NCBI RefSeq assembly: GCF_020519665.1
Contig: NZ_CP084703.1
Span: forward strand, 3,162,001-3,226,000
Length of the DNA stretch: 64,000 bases
Direction: 5' to 3'
Origin: Bacillus shivajii
GTDB taxonomy: Bacteria; Bacillota; Bacilli; Bacillales; Salisediminibacteriaceae
Of this stretch, positions 1 to 8,375 are shown in pieces. The stretch's first letter is position 1, and each line of letters opens with the position of its first letter. The notes beneath the pieces were generated by a model, which was not told where the DNA came from, did not search any database, and worked only from the letters and a program-made list of their open reading frames with translations. Both the position numbers and the translations under genes were made by a program.

Positions 1-112
1 CTTTGTTTTCCAACTAAGTAAGTTCCATAAACCTCTCATGGTCCTTCTGACTTGCCTTTCCACGGTCAACGTAAGCATAAGTTTACCAAGTAAAACAAAT
101 ATTGAATTCTAT

Positions 113-143
113 GTCATAATCTTACCCTATAACATACATACTA
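113..143 (+). promoter_or_regulatory. candidate forespore (sigma-G/F type) promoter of sspI
   Basis: CATACTA at 137-143 matches the CATNNTA -10 pattern of sigma-G promoters. GTCATAA at 113-119 is a loose -35 match about 18 bp upstream. The gene behind it encodes a small acid-soluble spore protein, a class normally made in the forespore. This is an inference from a short motif, and nothing else gene-like is convincing in bases 1-212. Confidence 0.4.
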
Positions 144-212
144 TAACAGATTAAATGGCCAAGTTCGATATTGGCTGTCGATCGATAATATAAGAGGAAA
201 GGAAGATTTCAC

Positions 213-422
213 ATGAGCTTTAACTTACGCGGAGCAATTATGCAAAACGTGCAAGGCAGTAACCAAGAAGAAGTAGAAGCAACAATTGTGGATGCAGTGC
301 AAAGTGGAGAAGAAAAAATGCTTCCTGGTTTAGGCGTTTTATTTGAGGTTTATTGGCAAAATGCAAGTGATCAAGAGAAGCAAGAAGTCATTAACCAAAT
401 TTCTCAAGGCTTGCAAAAATAA
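213..422 (+). CDS. sspI: small acid-soluble spore protein SspI
   Basis: This 69-residue protein has the SspI pattern: an N-terminal SFNLRGAI, a central [21 protein letters not shown]-like block (here [14 protein letters not shown]) and a short acidic C-terminus. It is about the length of the B. subtilis protein (71 aa). SspI is a minor small acid-soluble protein of the spore core whose biochemical role is not well defined. AGGAAAGG lies just upstream of the ATG. The gene is monocistronic, and a bidirectional terminator separates it from the convergent peptidase gene. The family call is confident; forespore expression is inferred from the family and the promoter-like motif upstream. Confidence 0.93.
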   Translation: MSFNLRGAIMQNVQGSNQEEVEATIVDAVQSGEEKMLPGLGVLFEVYWQNASDQEKQEVINQISQGLQK

Positions 423-458
423 ACATTCTCGCTAGAGGGAGAACGTAAATTTTAAGAT

Positions 459-494
459 AAAAGCTGACCCGATTATAAACGGATCAGCTTTTTC
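459..494. terminator. bidirectional terminator between sspI and the M42 peptidase gene
   Basis: AAGCTGACCCG and CGGATCAGCTT form an 11-bp stem with one mismatch around an 8-nt loop. A-rich sequence lies to the left and TTTTTC to the right, so the hairpin can stop transcription from both convergent genes. Confidence 0.75.
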
Positions 495-501
495 TTATGG
501 T

Positions 502-1578
502 CTATTGAAATGTAATTTCGTCCACTGTTTTACGGTCAAGCTTTTTAATGACTTCTACAATAAGCTTGACTGCGTTTTCGAAGTCATCACGATGTAACAT
601 CGCAGCATGTGTATGGATGTAACGTGTTGCAATTGTAATCGATAATGCAGGTACACCATTTGCTGTTAAGTGAATCGCACCAGAGTCTGTTCCTCCACCT
701 GGGACGCTATCAAACTGATAAGGAATTTCCTTATTATCAGCAGTTCCTGTTACGAAGTCACGAAGTCCTTTATGAGATACCATTGATGCATCATACATAA
801 TGATTTGTGGCCCGTCACCCATTTTAGCAAGTGCGTCCTTATCAGTTACTCCAGGTGTATCTCCAGCAATTCCTACATCAACAGCAAAGCCGATGTCCGG
901 CTGAATGTGGTTTGCAGAAGTTTTTGCTCCGCGAAGACCTACTTCTTCTTGAACCGTTCCAACACCATACACTGTATTCGGGTGCTCTTCATCTTTTAAG
1001 CGGCGAAGTACTTCGATAGCGATCGCACAACCGATACGGTTGTCCCACGCTTTCGCCATTAACATTTTTTCGTTTTTCATGACAGTAAAGTCACAAACTG
1101 GTACGACAGAATCGCCAGGGCGAACACCGAACTCCTCAGCTTCTTCACGACTTGTAGCACCGATGTCGATAAACATTTCTTTTTTATCAACGGATTTCTT
1201 CCTTTGCTCTGGTGGTAAAATGTGTGGTGGTTTTGAACCGATTACACCAGGAACATTCCCGTTACGTGTCATGACCGTTACGCGTTGAGCAAGCATGACT
1301 TGCTCCCACCATCCACCTACACATTGAAACTTTAAGTAGCCACGGTCATCAATGTTTGTTACCATAAATCCAATTTCATCTAAGTGGCCGGCAACCATGA
1401 CTTTCGGGCCGTTTTCGTCTCCTGTTTTCTTAGCGATTAAGCTTCCTAAGTGATCTGTTTCCACTTCGTCCGCAAATGGCGAAATGTAACTCTTCATCAC
1501 TTCGCGTGCTTCACGCTCATTACCAGGGATCCCATTTGCATCTGTTAGATCCTTTAGCATCTTCAACGTATTATCCAT
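502..1578 (-). CDS. ysdC: M42 family metallo-aminopeptidase (YsdC-like)
   Basis: This 358-aa cytosolic dinuclear metal peptidase belongs to the M42 (PepA/FrvX/CelM) family, whose members trim amino-terminal residues from peptides as large oligomers. The metal and catalytic residues are visible: His65 and Asp67 in AGHLDEIGF, bridging Asp179 in AWDNRIGC, catalytic Glu211-Glu212 in VQEEVGLRG, Asp234 in AVDVGIAGD, and a C-terminal His in [20 protein letters not shown] is the usual glycine-rich block. An AGGGGG Shine-Dalgarno precedes the ATG. In B. subtilis ysdC sits beside ysdB. Here a dUTPase gene lies between them, and ysdB is on the other strand. The family is certain; the natural substrate is unknown. 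Confidence 0.9.
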   Translation of the reverse strand: MDNTLKMLKDLTDANGIPGNEREAREVMKSYISPFADEVETDHLGSLIAKKTGDENGPKVMVAGHLDEIGFMVTNIDDRGYLKFQCVGGWWEQVMLAQRVTVMTRNGNVPGVIGSKPPHILPPEQRKKSVDKKEMFIDIGATSREEAEEFGVRPGDSVVPVCDFTVMKNEKMLMAKAWDNRIGCAIAIEVLRRLKDEEHPNTVYGVGTVQEEVGLRGAKTSANHIQPDIGFAVDVGIAGDTPGVTDKDALAKMGDGPQIIMYDASMVSHKGLRDFVTGTADNKEIPYQFDSVPGGGTDSGAIHLTANGVPALSITIATRYIHTHAAMLHRDDFENAVKLIVEVIKKLDRKTVDEITFQ

Positions 1579-1717
1579 AACCTTATGTACCCCCTATTTC
1601 TTATACTCCTACCAAAAATATATTCTGATAGTATAAAAAGTTAAAAAATTATGTCACTTTTATCATTATAACGGCTTTTAAGTATAATCTCAATTTTCGT
1701 TTTTGAGTGCTTTTTGA

Positions 1718-1728
1718 GTGCCAGGCAC
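1718..1728. repeat. GTGCCAGGCAC palindromic repeat
   Basis: GTGCCAGGCAC is an 11-bp palindrome between the dUTPase and peptidase genes. The same core recurs within a longer hairpin at 8320-8346, and a degenerate form occurs near 8392-8402. Such palindromes are scattered through Bacillaceae intergenic regions. Here it may add to the 3' end of the dUTPase transcript, but no T-run accompanies it. Confidence 0.55.
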
Positions 1729-1762
1729 CTTTATAACTGAATTTGTATCATTATACAGACAG

Positions 1763-2263
1763 TTAATATCCAGAGTCTTGACGCTCATGGTTAATTTCAT
1801 TTTTTTCTTCGTAAGCAGAAATGATGTCTTGTTCTGTAAACCCTAACACAGAACCTAAAGATAAATAGGTGTGAAATAATTGTTCAAAGCTTTTTCGATC
1901 TCCTTCCTTTCTCAACGTTCCAATTGACTCAATCACTGCATAAAAATAAGGTACAAGGCTCTGTCCTTCTTTTTTTCCTTCCTCAGAAAATGGAATAAGT
2001 GGTTGATCTTCATAACCGTATTCGAGGCCGACTGATAAAATAAAATGAATTCCGTCAACATACTCTTCTAGAATGGTTGTTTGTGGTGACGGTCCTTTTT
2101 CACTCCAAAATTTAAAGCAGCGTGTTTCATTGGCAAGTTCGGAAATCTCAACGTGTAATGCCATCAGCTTCCGGTCTAATAACGATTCCGTTTGTAAGCG
2201 ATGCTTTTCTTCAATATAAGTATCCAATTCTTTTTGCTTTTTATATAACTCAGTAAAATTCAT
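1763..2263 (-). CDS. dimeric dUTP diphosphatase (dUTPase_2, all-alpha NTP pyrophosphatase)
   Basis: This 166-aa protein belongs to the all-alpha dimeric dUTPase family. It would hydrolyse dUTP to dUMP and pyrophosphate, keeping uracil out of DNA and supplying dUMP to thymidylate synthase. The two metal-binding acidic motifs are present: EISELANE followed by TRCFKFW near residues 39-52, and LEEYVDGIHF near residues 66-75. AAAGGTG lies 7 nt before the ATG. The gene stands alone between ysdB and ysdC, which are adjacent in B. subtilis, so it may have been inserted there or lost from B. subtilis. It is unrelated to the trimeric Dut fold. Confidence 0.87.
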   Translation of the reverse strand: MNFTELYKKQKELDTYIEEKHRLQTESLLDRKLMALHVEISELANETRCFKFWSEKGPSPQTTILEEYVDGIHFILSVGLEYGYEDQPLIPFSEEGKKEGQSLVPYFYAVIESIGTLRKEGDRKSFEQLFHTYLSLGSVLGFTEQDIISAYEEKNEINHERQDSGY

Positions 2264-2297
2264 TGTTTCACACCTTTAATCAATTTTTGTTTTTATT

Positions 2298-2806
2298 TGA
2301 ATGGATTTCATAATTACGTTTTTTTCGCAGTGAAACGAATGATATTATAAATACTTCATTAAATGTACGTTTGTACTATCAGAATTTATTAATTTATGGT
2401 AGATAGATAAGTGCTTCTGCGCCGCTACGCTTGCTCGTCGCAGGTGAAGAGTACTAAGAATCTCTTTAACGATAAGCCAAGTTTTGTTTACACTATAAGA
2501 ATGTATAAAATTTTAGCTAAGGAGCAATTTCGACGTAGTGAAAATTTCTTTGTGTATAGTATAAGTGCAACTACGCCTTTGTCTTCGCCTTAAAGGCTCA
2601 CCAATCGGCGAGTTTTCTTTAGAAGTGAACGTAACAAAAGGCGGCGACTCCCGGAGGATCAGCGCAGTCTGAAGATCCACTTAGGCGAAGATTTGTTGAG
2701 CCTAAGTTAGCTGAAGACAAGCCCTCGGGAAAGCGTCCGTCTGAAGTGAAGTTCACACTCATCATTCGAAATTTCGCATCATATTTTGAGTTATGAAATT
2801 GATTCA
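2298..2806 (+). mobile_element. MITE-like composite element, copy E1
   Basis: This non-coding block of 509 bp is bounded by TGAATGGATTTCATAA at 2298-2313 and its near-complement TTATGAAATTGATTCA at 2791-2806. The modules in order are: a left arm (2298-2443) that ends in a CTGCG...CGCAG hairpin; a dispersed AAAACTTGGCTTATCG repeat (2458-2486, reversed); about 120 bp of unique sequence; and a right arm (2613-2806). Both arms recur in inverse orientation at 44679-45270. TT flanks both outer edges, compatible with a 2-bp target duplication. No transposase is encoded. Mobility is inferred from structure only. Confidence 0.5.
2458..2486 (-). repeat. dispersed CTTGGCTTATCGCTAAAGAG repeat
   Basis: On the minus strand this reads CAAAACTTGGCTTATCGTTAAAGAGATTC apart from small changes. 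Close copies lie at 14047-14075, 36233-36259 and, partially, 44869-44890. All are intergenic. No function is known to me. Confidence 0.6.
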
Positions 2807-3016
2807 TTTGAAAAAATCCATCCATTATTATAACAAAGAAAAAGTTTCATTTTGAAACCATATCACAAATGACTCGTAAATATATAATAAGTGGACTTTA
2901 TTTAGATTTTAATGATACAAAAAAGGGAATATAATGACTAGTAACTAATTGATTGAGAGTAGTAAAATAGTGTGCACATAAAAGGATCAACAAATGCCAC
3001 ATAAGGAGAGATAACA

Positions 3017-3433
3017 ATGACTGTGATCTTATTTCGATTGTTCCTTCTAATAGCCATAGGGATCATTATATACAGTGCCATTAAATATTGGCTTGACCCA
3101 CGCAGGAAGCTCGAATCAGCCCATCGTAATGGTGAGTTTTATTTGCTTGATGAGCCTAGTAATGTACGAAAAAATTTACTGTTCACATACGGAACGGTCA
3201 TGTTTGAAGGAGAGAAATTCCTTGGAACAACTGATGAGTCATTTGAAGTTACATCGATTATGATCTGGACAGAGGATAATGATCGGTTGAAAGGACTCAC
3301 GAAAAATGACTTTAAATTTATTGAAAAAGAAATATTAATCCGTTATCCAAAAGCAAAAATCGAATGGAAACGTCCGATCAGCGATTTACTAAAGAAGATG
3401 AAAAATGAGGAACGACTTTCATTAAAAGAATAA
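3017..3433 (+). CDS. ysdB: YsdB family membrane-anchored protein
   Basis: This 138-aa protein has one N-terminal membrane segment (residues 3-21, LFRLFLLIAIGIIIYSAI) and a cytoplasmic remainder. The block RRKLESAHRNGEFYLLDEP followed by NVRKNLLFTYGTVMFEGEKF and LGTTDESFEVTSI matches YsdB of B. subtilis, which has been linked to the sigma-W envelope-stress pathway; its molecular role is not established. AAGGAGAG precedes the ATG. It lies alone on the plus strand. The family assignment rests on recognised sequence blocks and on the nearby ysdC. Confidence 0.8.
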   Translation: MTVILFRLFLLIAIGIIIYSAIKYWLDPRRKLESAHRNGEFYLLDEPSNVRKNLLFTYGTVMFEGEKFLGTTDESFEVTSIMIWTEDNDRLKGLTKNDFKFIEKEILIRYPKAKIEWKRPISDLLKKMKNEERLSLKE

Positions 3434-3434
3434 A

Positions 3435-3508
3435 CAAGGGCTACCCTATCAAGCTGTAAAAGATCAATCAGGATATCGAGAAAACTTGATACGATCCAGC
3501 CCTTTTTT
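3435..3508. terminator. terminator between ysdB and the DUF4190 gene
   Basis: AAGGGCT at 3436-3442 pairs with AGCCCTT at 3498-3504. An inner stem is formed by TATCAAG and CTTGATA, and TTTTTT follows. The hairpin sits between convergent genes. Confidence 0.7.
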
Positions 3509-3509
3509 G

Positions 3510-3800
3510 TCATGTTACTGATGGGTTCATATAAATATTAAAGATAACAAAGATGATAATGATAGGCAAAATAATTGCTAATAAATTACATACAACTCCG
3601 GCAATCGCTATATACTTTCCTTTCTGAGCGGTCTTTTTCGTCTCAAGCAGAGCGATAACACCTAATATCATGCCTAAAAGGCCTAATATCATTCCGATCC
3701 AAACAAAAACGATGAACAAAAGAGCAATGATTCCAACTACTAAAGAAACGACAGCCTTTGTATTATTTTTTTCTATTTTTCCTACTTGAAAGCCAGTCAC
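3510..3800 (-). CDS. small DUF4190-type membrane protein
   Basis: This 96-aa protein has two or three hydrophobic helices (about residues 16-52 and 65-88) joined by a short basic loop, KKTAQKGKY. That is the layout of DUF4190 proteins, small membrane proteins of unknown role in Firmicutes. The start is GTG, seven nt behind AAAGGGG. It is monocistronic and convergent with ysdB. The only safe statement is that it is a small integral membrane protein. Confidence 0.7.
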   Translation of the reverse strand: MTGFQVGKIEKNNTKAVVSLVVGIIALLFIVFVWIGMILGLLGMILGVIALLETKKTAQKGKYIAIAGVVCNLLAIILPIIIIFVIFNIYMNPSVT

Positions 3801-3960
3801 CTTCAGGCCCCTTTCTTCTCAAACTTAATTGAATGATTAAGTGAAAAATGATCTTTTCTTGCATCATTTCATACATATACAAGCGTTGCAATGATATGCA
3901 CTACAGCAAATAAAAGTTATAGTCAGTACCGATTGAATGATTCTGATATAGGAGGAAGAA

Positions 3961-4290
3961 ATGAATACTCATAAATCAATCAGCTGTGATCATTGTGCAA
4001 AAAAATTGACGTATCGTACTGATCTCGTTGTGGCAACAGTTTTTCTAGCGGTCGTCCCGTACTGTCACAATTGTTTTGTTAAGAAAATTAAAGGTATGTC
4101 TACACTACTTGTGGATAACACACCAGTGAATGGCACAGCCTCGAACGTTTTTTCCGTTTTAGCACTCATTTTTTTACCTCTTTTATTTTTCATCGATTCG
4201 CCAGTTAGGTGGGGATTTATAGCGCTTATTCTCCTCTCTCTTGGGTATAGAGCTTATTCTTACTTTGCATATGAACGTCACTTACATTAA
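3961..4290 (+). CDS. unknown protein with N-terminal CxxC pairs and two membrane helices
   Basis: This 109-aa protein was not recognised. Its N-terminus holds two cysteine pairs (CDHC at residues 9-12 and CHNC at 35-38), the arrangement of a zinc ribbon, though a hydrophobic stretch (ATVFLAVVPY) lies between them. Two membrane segments follow at about residues 61-79 and 82-98. GGAGGAAGAA precedes the ATG. The gene stands alone before the TPP riboswitch. Metal binding is inferred from cysteine spacing only. Confidence 0.65.
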   Translation: MNTHKSISCDHCAKKLTYRTDLVVATVFLAVVPYCHNCFVKKIKGMSTLLVDNTPVNGTASNVFSVLALIFLPLLFFIDSPVRWGFIALILLSLGYRAYSYFAYERHLH

Positions 4291-4364
4291 GATTAAAATC
4301 AATGACTTTACAAAACAAGTTTTTTATCGTTAGAATATAAATAACAACATTATAACCGTAATTC

Positions 4365-4454
4365 GCACTAGGGGTGCTATAACGCTGAGAGACAGGTGAA
4401 ATTCCTGTTAACCCTTTGAACCCGAACTAGATAATACTAGCGTGGGGAAGTGCC
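4365..4454 (+). ncRNA. TPP (THI-box) riboswitch
   Basis: The conserved core elements occur in order: GGGGTGCT, then CTGAGAG, then ACCCTTTGAACC, then CTAGATAATACTAGCGTGGGGAAGTG. This is the thiamine pyrophosphate aptamer. It lies directly upstream of an intrinsic terminator and the ykoFEDC genes, so TPP binding would be expected to favour termination. Confidence 0.95.
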
Positions 4455-4489
4455 AGTGACGTCATATGAATATGATACGTTTGACTATC

Positions 4490-4521
4490 ACTGCATTTCC
4501 TTGTGGAAGTGCAGTTTTTTT
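4490..4521 (+). terminator. riboswitch-controlled terminator before ykoF
   Basis: ACTGCATTTCC pairs with GGAAGTGCAGT around a TTGT loop, and TTTTTTTA follows. It is the expression platform of the TPP riboswitch and lies about 60 bp before the ykoF start. Confidence 0.9.
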
Positions 4522-4582
4522 ATTGCCCTTTAAGCGAAAATACGGAACGATGTTGAACATATTTTCAAGGAGGAATATTTTC

Positions 4583-5185
4583 ATGCAAGGATTAAGTTGT
4601 GGAACTAGTAGAATTGTTGGATGTCGTTTTTCCGTTTATCCAATGACCGACAGATTTGTTGATGTCATTAAAGGAGCGCTAACGGAAGTTGATACGAGCA
4701 AAGTATGGATGAAAACAGATGATGTAAGTACATGTATTCGCGGAAGAAGTGAACATGTTTTTGATGTAACAAAAGCGATTTATGTTCATGCTGCAAAAAC
4801 GGGTGTACACGTTGTCTTCAATGGAACATTTTCAATTGGTTGTCCTGGTGACTCTGATGGAGATACGTACATGTCAGAAGATGATGTCAGGTTAAACGAA
4901 GAAGCATCTCAACAAGAAAATATAGAAGTAGCTTCGCAATTTGCCCTCTATCCGATGAATAACGAAAATTATATGCAAGTCATTGCAGACCAGATTGGTA
5001 TTGCTAAGGAGCACGGGACATTTACAAAAGGTGTTCATTACGCTTCACGCCTTGACGGTGATGCAAATGATGTTTTTAAAACGTTAGAAGAAGCGTTTGT
5101 CAATGCTTCGAAAACAGATGAACGTAGCCATGTGACGATGACAACAGCAATTTCAGCGAACAGTCCATCAAAGAAAGATAAATAA
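4583..5185 (+). CDS. ykoF: YkoF, thiamine/HMP-binding protein
   Basis: This 200-aa protein shows the two-domain YkoF pattern: CGTSRIVGCRFSVYPMTD at the start and ASQFALYPMNNENYMQVI in the second half, each beginning a tandem ACT-like domain, with GTFSIGCPGDSDGDTYMS in the linker region. B. subtilis YkoF binds thiamine and its pyrimidine part and is thought to assist the YkoEDC importer. The ATG at 4583 was chosen because AAGGAGGAA precedes it. An in-frame ATG at 4466 overlaps the terminator hairpin and has no ribosome-binding site. It is the first gene of ykoFEDC and is controlled by the TPP riboswitch. Confidence 0.92.
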   Translation: MQGLSCGTSRIVGCRFSVYPMTDRFVDVIKGALTEVDTSKVWMKTDDVSTCIRGRSEHVFDVTKAIYVHAAKTGVHVVFNGTFSIGCPGDSDGDTYMSEDDVRLNEEASQQENIEVASQFALYPMNNENYMQVIADQIGIAKEHGTFTKGVHYASRLDGDANDVFKTLEEAFVNASKTDERSHVTMTTAISANSPSKKDK

Positions 5186-5199
5186 GGGGGACAAGTGTC

Positions 5200-5805
5200 A
5201 TGACGAGTAAATGGAATTTACGTGAAATTGTCCTTATGTCGATATTAGGTGTCGTCTTCGGAGTTATTTATCTCCTTTTTTACTTTTTCGGTCAAGGCTT
5301 AAGAAATGTGTTAACTCCATTTGGCCTTGGTCCATTTGGCTACGAAGTGATTTTTGGGATTTGGTTCATCGTTTCGATCATTACAGCTTATATTATTCGA
5401 AAACCAGGAGCTGCACTTATCTCAGAGACAATTGCTGCTACGATTCAAGTATTAATCGGAAGCCCTGCAGGACCGCGACTGATTATCACAGGAATTATCC
5501 AAGGACTAGGTGCCGAAGCCGTGTTCGCTGCAACAAAATGGCAAAACTACACAACAAAAGTTCTCGTTTTAGCCGGAATGTCTGCGGCTATTTTCAGCTT
5601 TGTATGGGGATGGTATATCTCAGGTTTTGCTGCATTATCTACTGAACTTGTAACAGCGATGTTTATTGTCCGTCTCATTAGTGGTGCACTTCTAGCTGGT
5701 TTATTAGGTAAATACATTAGCGATCAACTTGCCAATACCGGTGTACTACGAAGCTATGCTCTTGGGAAGGAGTGGAAAGCACAACGTGAAAACAAAGCAT
5801 CTTAA
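5200..5805 (+). CDS. ykoE: YkoE, substrate-specific (S) component of a thiamine/HMP ECF transporter
   Basis: This 201-aa integral membrane protein has five or six hydrophobic segments. It matches the YkoE family through KWNLREIVLMSILGVVFG at the N-terminus and EVIFGIWFIVS and ISETIAATIQVLIGSP further in. In ECF importers the S component binds the vitamin in the membrane and toppling is driven by the shared ATPase/EcfT module. AAGGGGGAC precedes the ATG 14 nt after ykoF. The next gene appears to overlap its 3' end. Confidence 0.92.
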   Translation: MTSKWNLREIVLMSILGVVFGVIYLLFYFFGQGLRNVLTPFGLGPFGYEVIFGIWFIVSIITAYIIRKPGAALISETIAATIQVLIGSPAGPRLIITGIIQGLGAEAVFAATKWQNYTTKVLVLAGMSAAIFSFVWGWYISGFAALSTELVTAMFIVRLISGALLAGLLGKYISDQLANTGVLRSYALGKEWKAQRENKAS

Positions 5806-7519
5806 TAAAGAAAGTCCTCTCATTTCTGTAGAGGACTTCTCTTTTGATTATGACTCTCAAAAAAATCCGACGATTAAAAATATGAATTTACGAATCGAAA
5901 GAAATGAAACGGTTCTCCTAATGGGACCAAGTGGCTCAGGAAAAAGCACGCTAGCCCTTTGTTTGAATGGATTATATCCAGATGCTGTAGAAGGTTGGAA
6001 AAAAGGGAGTATTTATTATAAAGGAGAAAACATTGAGTCATTTGAAAAAGGTGTATTAAATAAGAGAATCGGTGTGGTCTTCCAAGATCCTGAAAGCCAA
6101 TTTTGTATGGTAACTGTCGAAAACGAACTTGCCTTCACAATGGAAAACATCCAAGTTCCTCGTGAAGAAATGAAGCCACGCATTGAGAAGATCGTACGTC
6201 AAGTGGGGATTGAATCATTACTAAAAAGGCCAATCCATGAACTTTCCGGTGGACAAAAACAAAAGGTTGCTCTTGCTTCTGTCCTTCTTTTAGAACCGGA
6301 ATTAATCATTTTAGACGAACCGACAGCAAACTTAGACCCCTATTCACGTAAAGGGTTTATTGATTTGATCGGTCAATTAAAAGTAAATCATCATTTAGCC
6401 GTTCTCATTATTGAACACCAGCTTGACGACTGGCTATCATTTACTGATCGTGTCATATGCCTAAGTCATCAAGGGGAAAAAATTGCAGAAGGAGAGCCTG
6501 GCTCGATCTTTTACAAAAATGCAGATTTGCTCCTAAAAGAAGGAGTTCATTTACCGAAAGTGGTCGAAACGTACTTAAAGCATGGTCAGCCATTTGCTTT
6601 TGATGAAAACTATTGCCCTTTATCGGAAAGAGAACTTGCTTTATTTTTTGCTGAGAAAAATAAAGGTTTCAACTTATACGTAAGTCCGTCCAAACCTACC
6701 ATTAAAGAAAGTTCCCCAATCCTTTCATTGAAAGATGTTTCGTATTCAAGGAAAAAAAAGCAACAAGTGTTACGGGACATAGATATTGATTTTCATGAAG
6801 GCGAATTTATCGGCATCGTCGGTGAAAACGGAGCAGGTAAATCAACACTTTTACAAATATTGGCTGGGATTTTAACACCAACTACTGGCTCACGATCGTT
6901 ACTTGGTAAAGACTTTAAAAAGTGGTCTGAACATGAGTTACGAAAAAATCTTGGGTTTGTGTTCCAAAACCCTGAACATCAATTTATAACGGACACCGTT
7001 TATGATGAACTTGCATTTGGTATGAAGTTAAATCGTGATAAAGAGCACGATATTAGAGAAAAAGTTACACATTTACTATCACGATTTCGATTAGAAGGTA
7101 AGATGTGGAGCAATCCTTTCGCGTTAAGTGGAGGGCAAAAGCGTCGTTTAAGTGTTGCAACAATGCTTGATGAGACGCCTAAAATATTGCTTTTCGATGA
7201 ACCGACTTTCGGTCAAGATGCAAAAACGACAGAAGAACTCATGATCATGATCAATTCTTTGCGTGAACAAGGAACAACAATTGTTTTTGTAACGCATGAT
7301 ATGGAATTAGTTGATCGATATTGTGAGCGTGTCATCGTTCTCCATAAAGGAGAGGTTTCCTTTCAAGGGGCCCAAAACAAACTTTGGGAAAATGACGATC
7401 TCATTGCAAAAGCACATTTGCGATTGCCATACCGCATTCGGTTAAAAAATGAACTCAACAACGTAAAACGAGAAGCTCGTTCGAAAGGAGTGGATCGAGA
7501 ACATGTTAGAATCCATTAA
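5786..7519 (+). CDS. ykoD: YkoD, tandem-domain ECF ATPase
   Basis: Two complete ABC ATPase domains occur in one chain of 577 aa. Domain 1 has Walker [10 protein letters not shown], signature LSGGQKQKV and Walker B LIILDEPTANLDP. Domain 2 has GENGAGKST, LSGGQKRRLS and ILLFDEPTFGQD. This fused EcfA1-EcfA2 form powers YkoE/YkoC. The first ATG in frame (5729) lies deep inside ykoE. GTG at 5786 is preferred because AAGGAG lies 13 nt upstream, a long but usable spacing. It overlaps the ykoE end by 20 bp, suggesting translational coupling. The start is the least certain part of the call. Confidence 0.92.
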   Translation: MKTKHLNKESPLISVEDFSFDYDSQKNPTIKNMNLRIERNETVLLMGPSGSGKSTLALCLNGLYPDAVEGWKKGSIYYKGENIESFEKGVLNKRIGVVFQDPESQFCMVTVENELAFTMENIQVPREEMKPRIEKIVRQVGIESLLKRPIHELSGGQKQKVALASVLLLEPELIILDEPTANLDPYSRKGFIDLIGQLKVNHHLAVLIIEHQLDDWLSFTDRVICLSHQGEKIAEGEPGSIFYKNADLLLKEGVHLPKVVETYLKHGQPFAFDENYCPLSERELALFFAEKNKGFNLYVSPSKPTIKESSPILSLKDVSYSRKKKQQVLRDIDIDFHEGEFIGIVGENGAGKSTLLQILAGILTPTTGSRSLLGKDFKKWSEHELRKNLGFVFQNPEHQFITDTVYDELAFGMKLNRDKEHDIREKVTHLLSRFRLEGKMWSNPFALSGGQKRRLSVATMLDETPKILLFDEPTFGQDAKTTEELMIMINSLREQGTTIVFVTHDMELVDRYCERVIVLHKGEVSFQGAQNKLWENDDLIAKAHLRLPYRIRLKNELNNVKREARSKGVDREHVRIH

Positions 7520-8282
7520 TCCATCGGTGAAAGCCTTCACTATTTTTATTCCGGGATTATTGTTAGCATTTATTTTCGATCCTGTCACCCCTGCTATTTA
7601 TTTATTATTTACGATTACCATGACATTCTTATTAAGTAATATCCCCTTTAAGAAGTGGCTTATGATCTTCACACCTTTTGTTTTACTTTCACTTGGTTTT
7701 GCATGGATGACTGCATTATACACGGGGGATTCTTTTTCCGGTGGTGAAGTAATTTTGGCGTTTTGGTGGTTCGAAGTCGACTATCAAAACTTGATGGTCG
7801 CTATAAGTCTTGGACTTCGTTCATTATGCTTAGTTGCGCTTTCACTCATGTTTGTACTAACAACAGATTCTACGAAGTTCATGCTTAGTCTAATGCAGCA
7901 ATGTAAACTCCCACCTAAATTTACGTATGGGATCCTAGCAGGTTATCGATTCTTGCCAACGTTTAAGCACGAACTAGAAATTCTTCGGCAAGCCCATCGT
8001 ATTCGCGGGGTTGGCAGAGCACGTGGTATTAAGGAGAAAGTTTATCAAATAAGGCGCTATGCCATTCCATTACTCGCTAATGCGATTCGAAAAGCAGAAC
8101 GAGTCGCAATCGCAATGGAATCAAAAGGTTTCACCGGTTCAACAGATCGCACACACTACTATAAACTAACCGTTAAAAAACGTGACTGGGTGTTTCTCTC
8201 AGGCTTTGTGATCGTCCTGTTCGGTGCAGTCTATGTATCATATCAACTCGGACACTTAAATGTATTTGGAAGAAAATTTTAA
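7503..8282 (+). CDS. ykoC: YkoC, EcfT-type transmembrane coupling protein
   Basis: This 259-aa membrane protein has about five hydrophobic segments and the EcfT coupling helices: GYRFLPTFKHELEILRQAHR with the following RGVGRARG, and RKAERVAIAMESKGF. The Ala-Arg-Gly motifs dock onto the ECF ATPases. AAAGGAG precedes the ATG, and the start overlaps ykoD by 17 bp. The gene closes the ykoFEDC operon and is followed by a palindromic terminator. Confidence 0.92.
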   Translation: MLESINPSVKAFTIFIPGLLLAFIFDPVTPAIYLLFTITMTFLLSNIPFKKWLMIFTPFVLLSLGFAWMTALYTGDSFSGGEVILAFWWFEVDYQNLMVAISLGLRSLCLVALSLMFVLTTDSTKFMLSLMQQCKLPPKFTYGILAGYRFLPTFKHELEILRQAHRIRGVGRARGIKEKVYQIRRYAIPLLANAIRKAERVAIAMESKGFTGSTDRTHYYKLTVKKRDWVFLSGFVIVLFGAVYVSYQLGHLNVFGRKF

Positions 8283-8319
8283 AGGAAGTAGGCATTGCAT
8301 AGCCTAGCAATCCCCATTT

Positions 8320-8350
8320 ATCCCCAGGTGCCAGGCACCTGGGGATTTTT
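8320..8350 (+). terminator. perfect palindrome terminator after ykoC, built on the GTGCCAGGCAC repeat
   Basis: ATCCCCAGGTGCC and GGCACCTGGGGAT flank a single central base, and TTTT follows. The stem contains the same GTGCCAGGCAC core as at 1718-1728. A dispersed palindrome therefore seems to serve as the operon terminator. Confidence 0.8.
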
Positions 8351-8375
8351 GTCACTTCACTAACCTCGCCTGTTA

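Noticed and set aside
1-120. Start of a minus-strand gene reading MRGLWNLLSWKTK toward the window edge
   Set aside because: Too short to judge; AGAAGG lies only 3 nt before the ATG and no family was recognised.
2411-2825. Short frames inside element E1
   Set aside because: They lack ribosome-binding sites, are not conserved in E3, and consist of repeat sequence.
4466-4582. An N-terminal extension of ykoF by 39 codons
   Set aside because: It overlaps the riboswitch terminator hairpin and has no ribosome-binding site; ATG 4583 has AAGGAGGAA and matches the family start.
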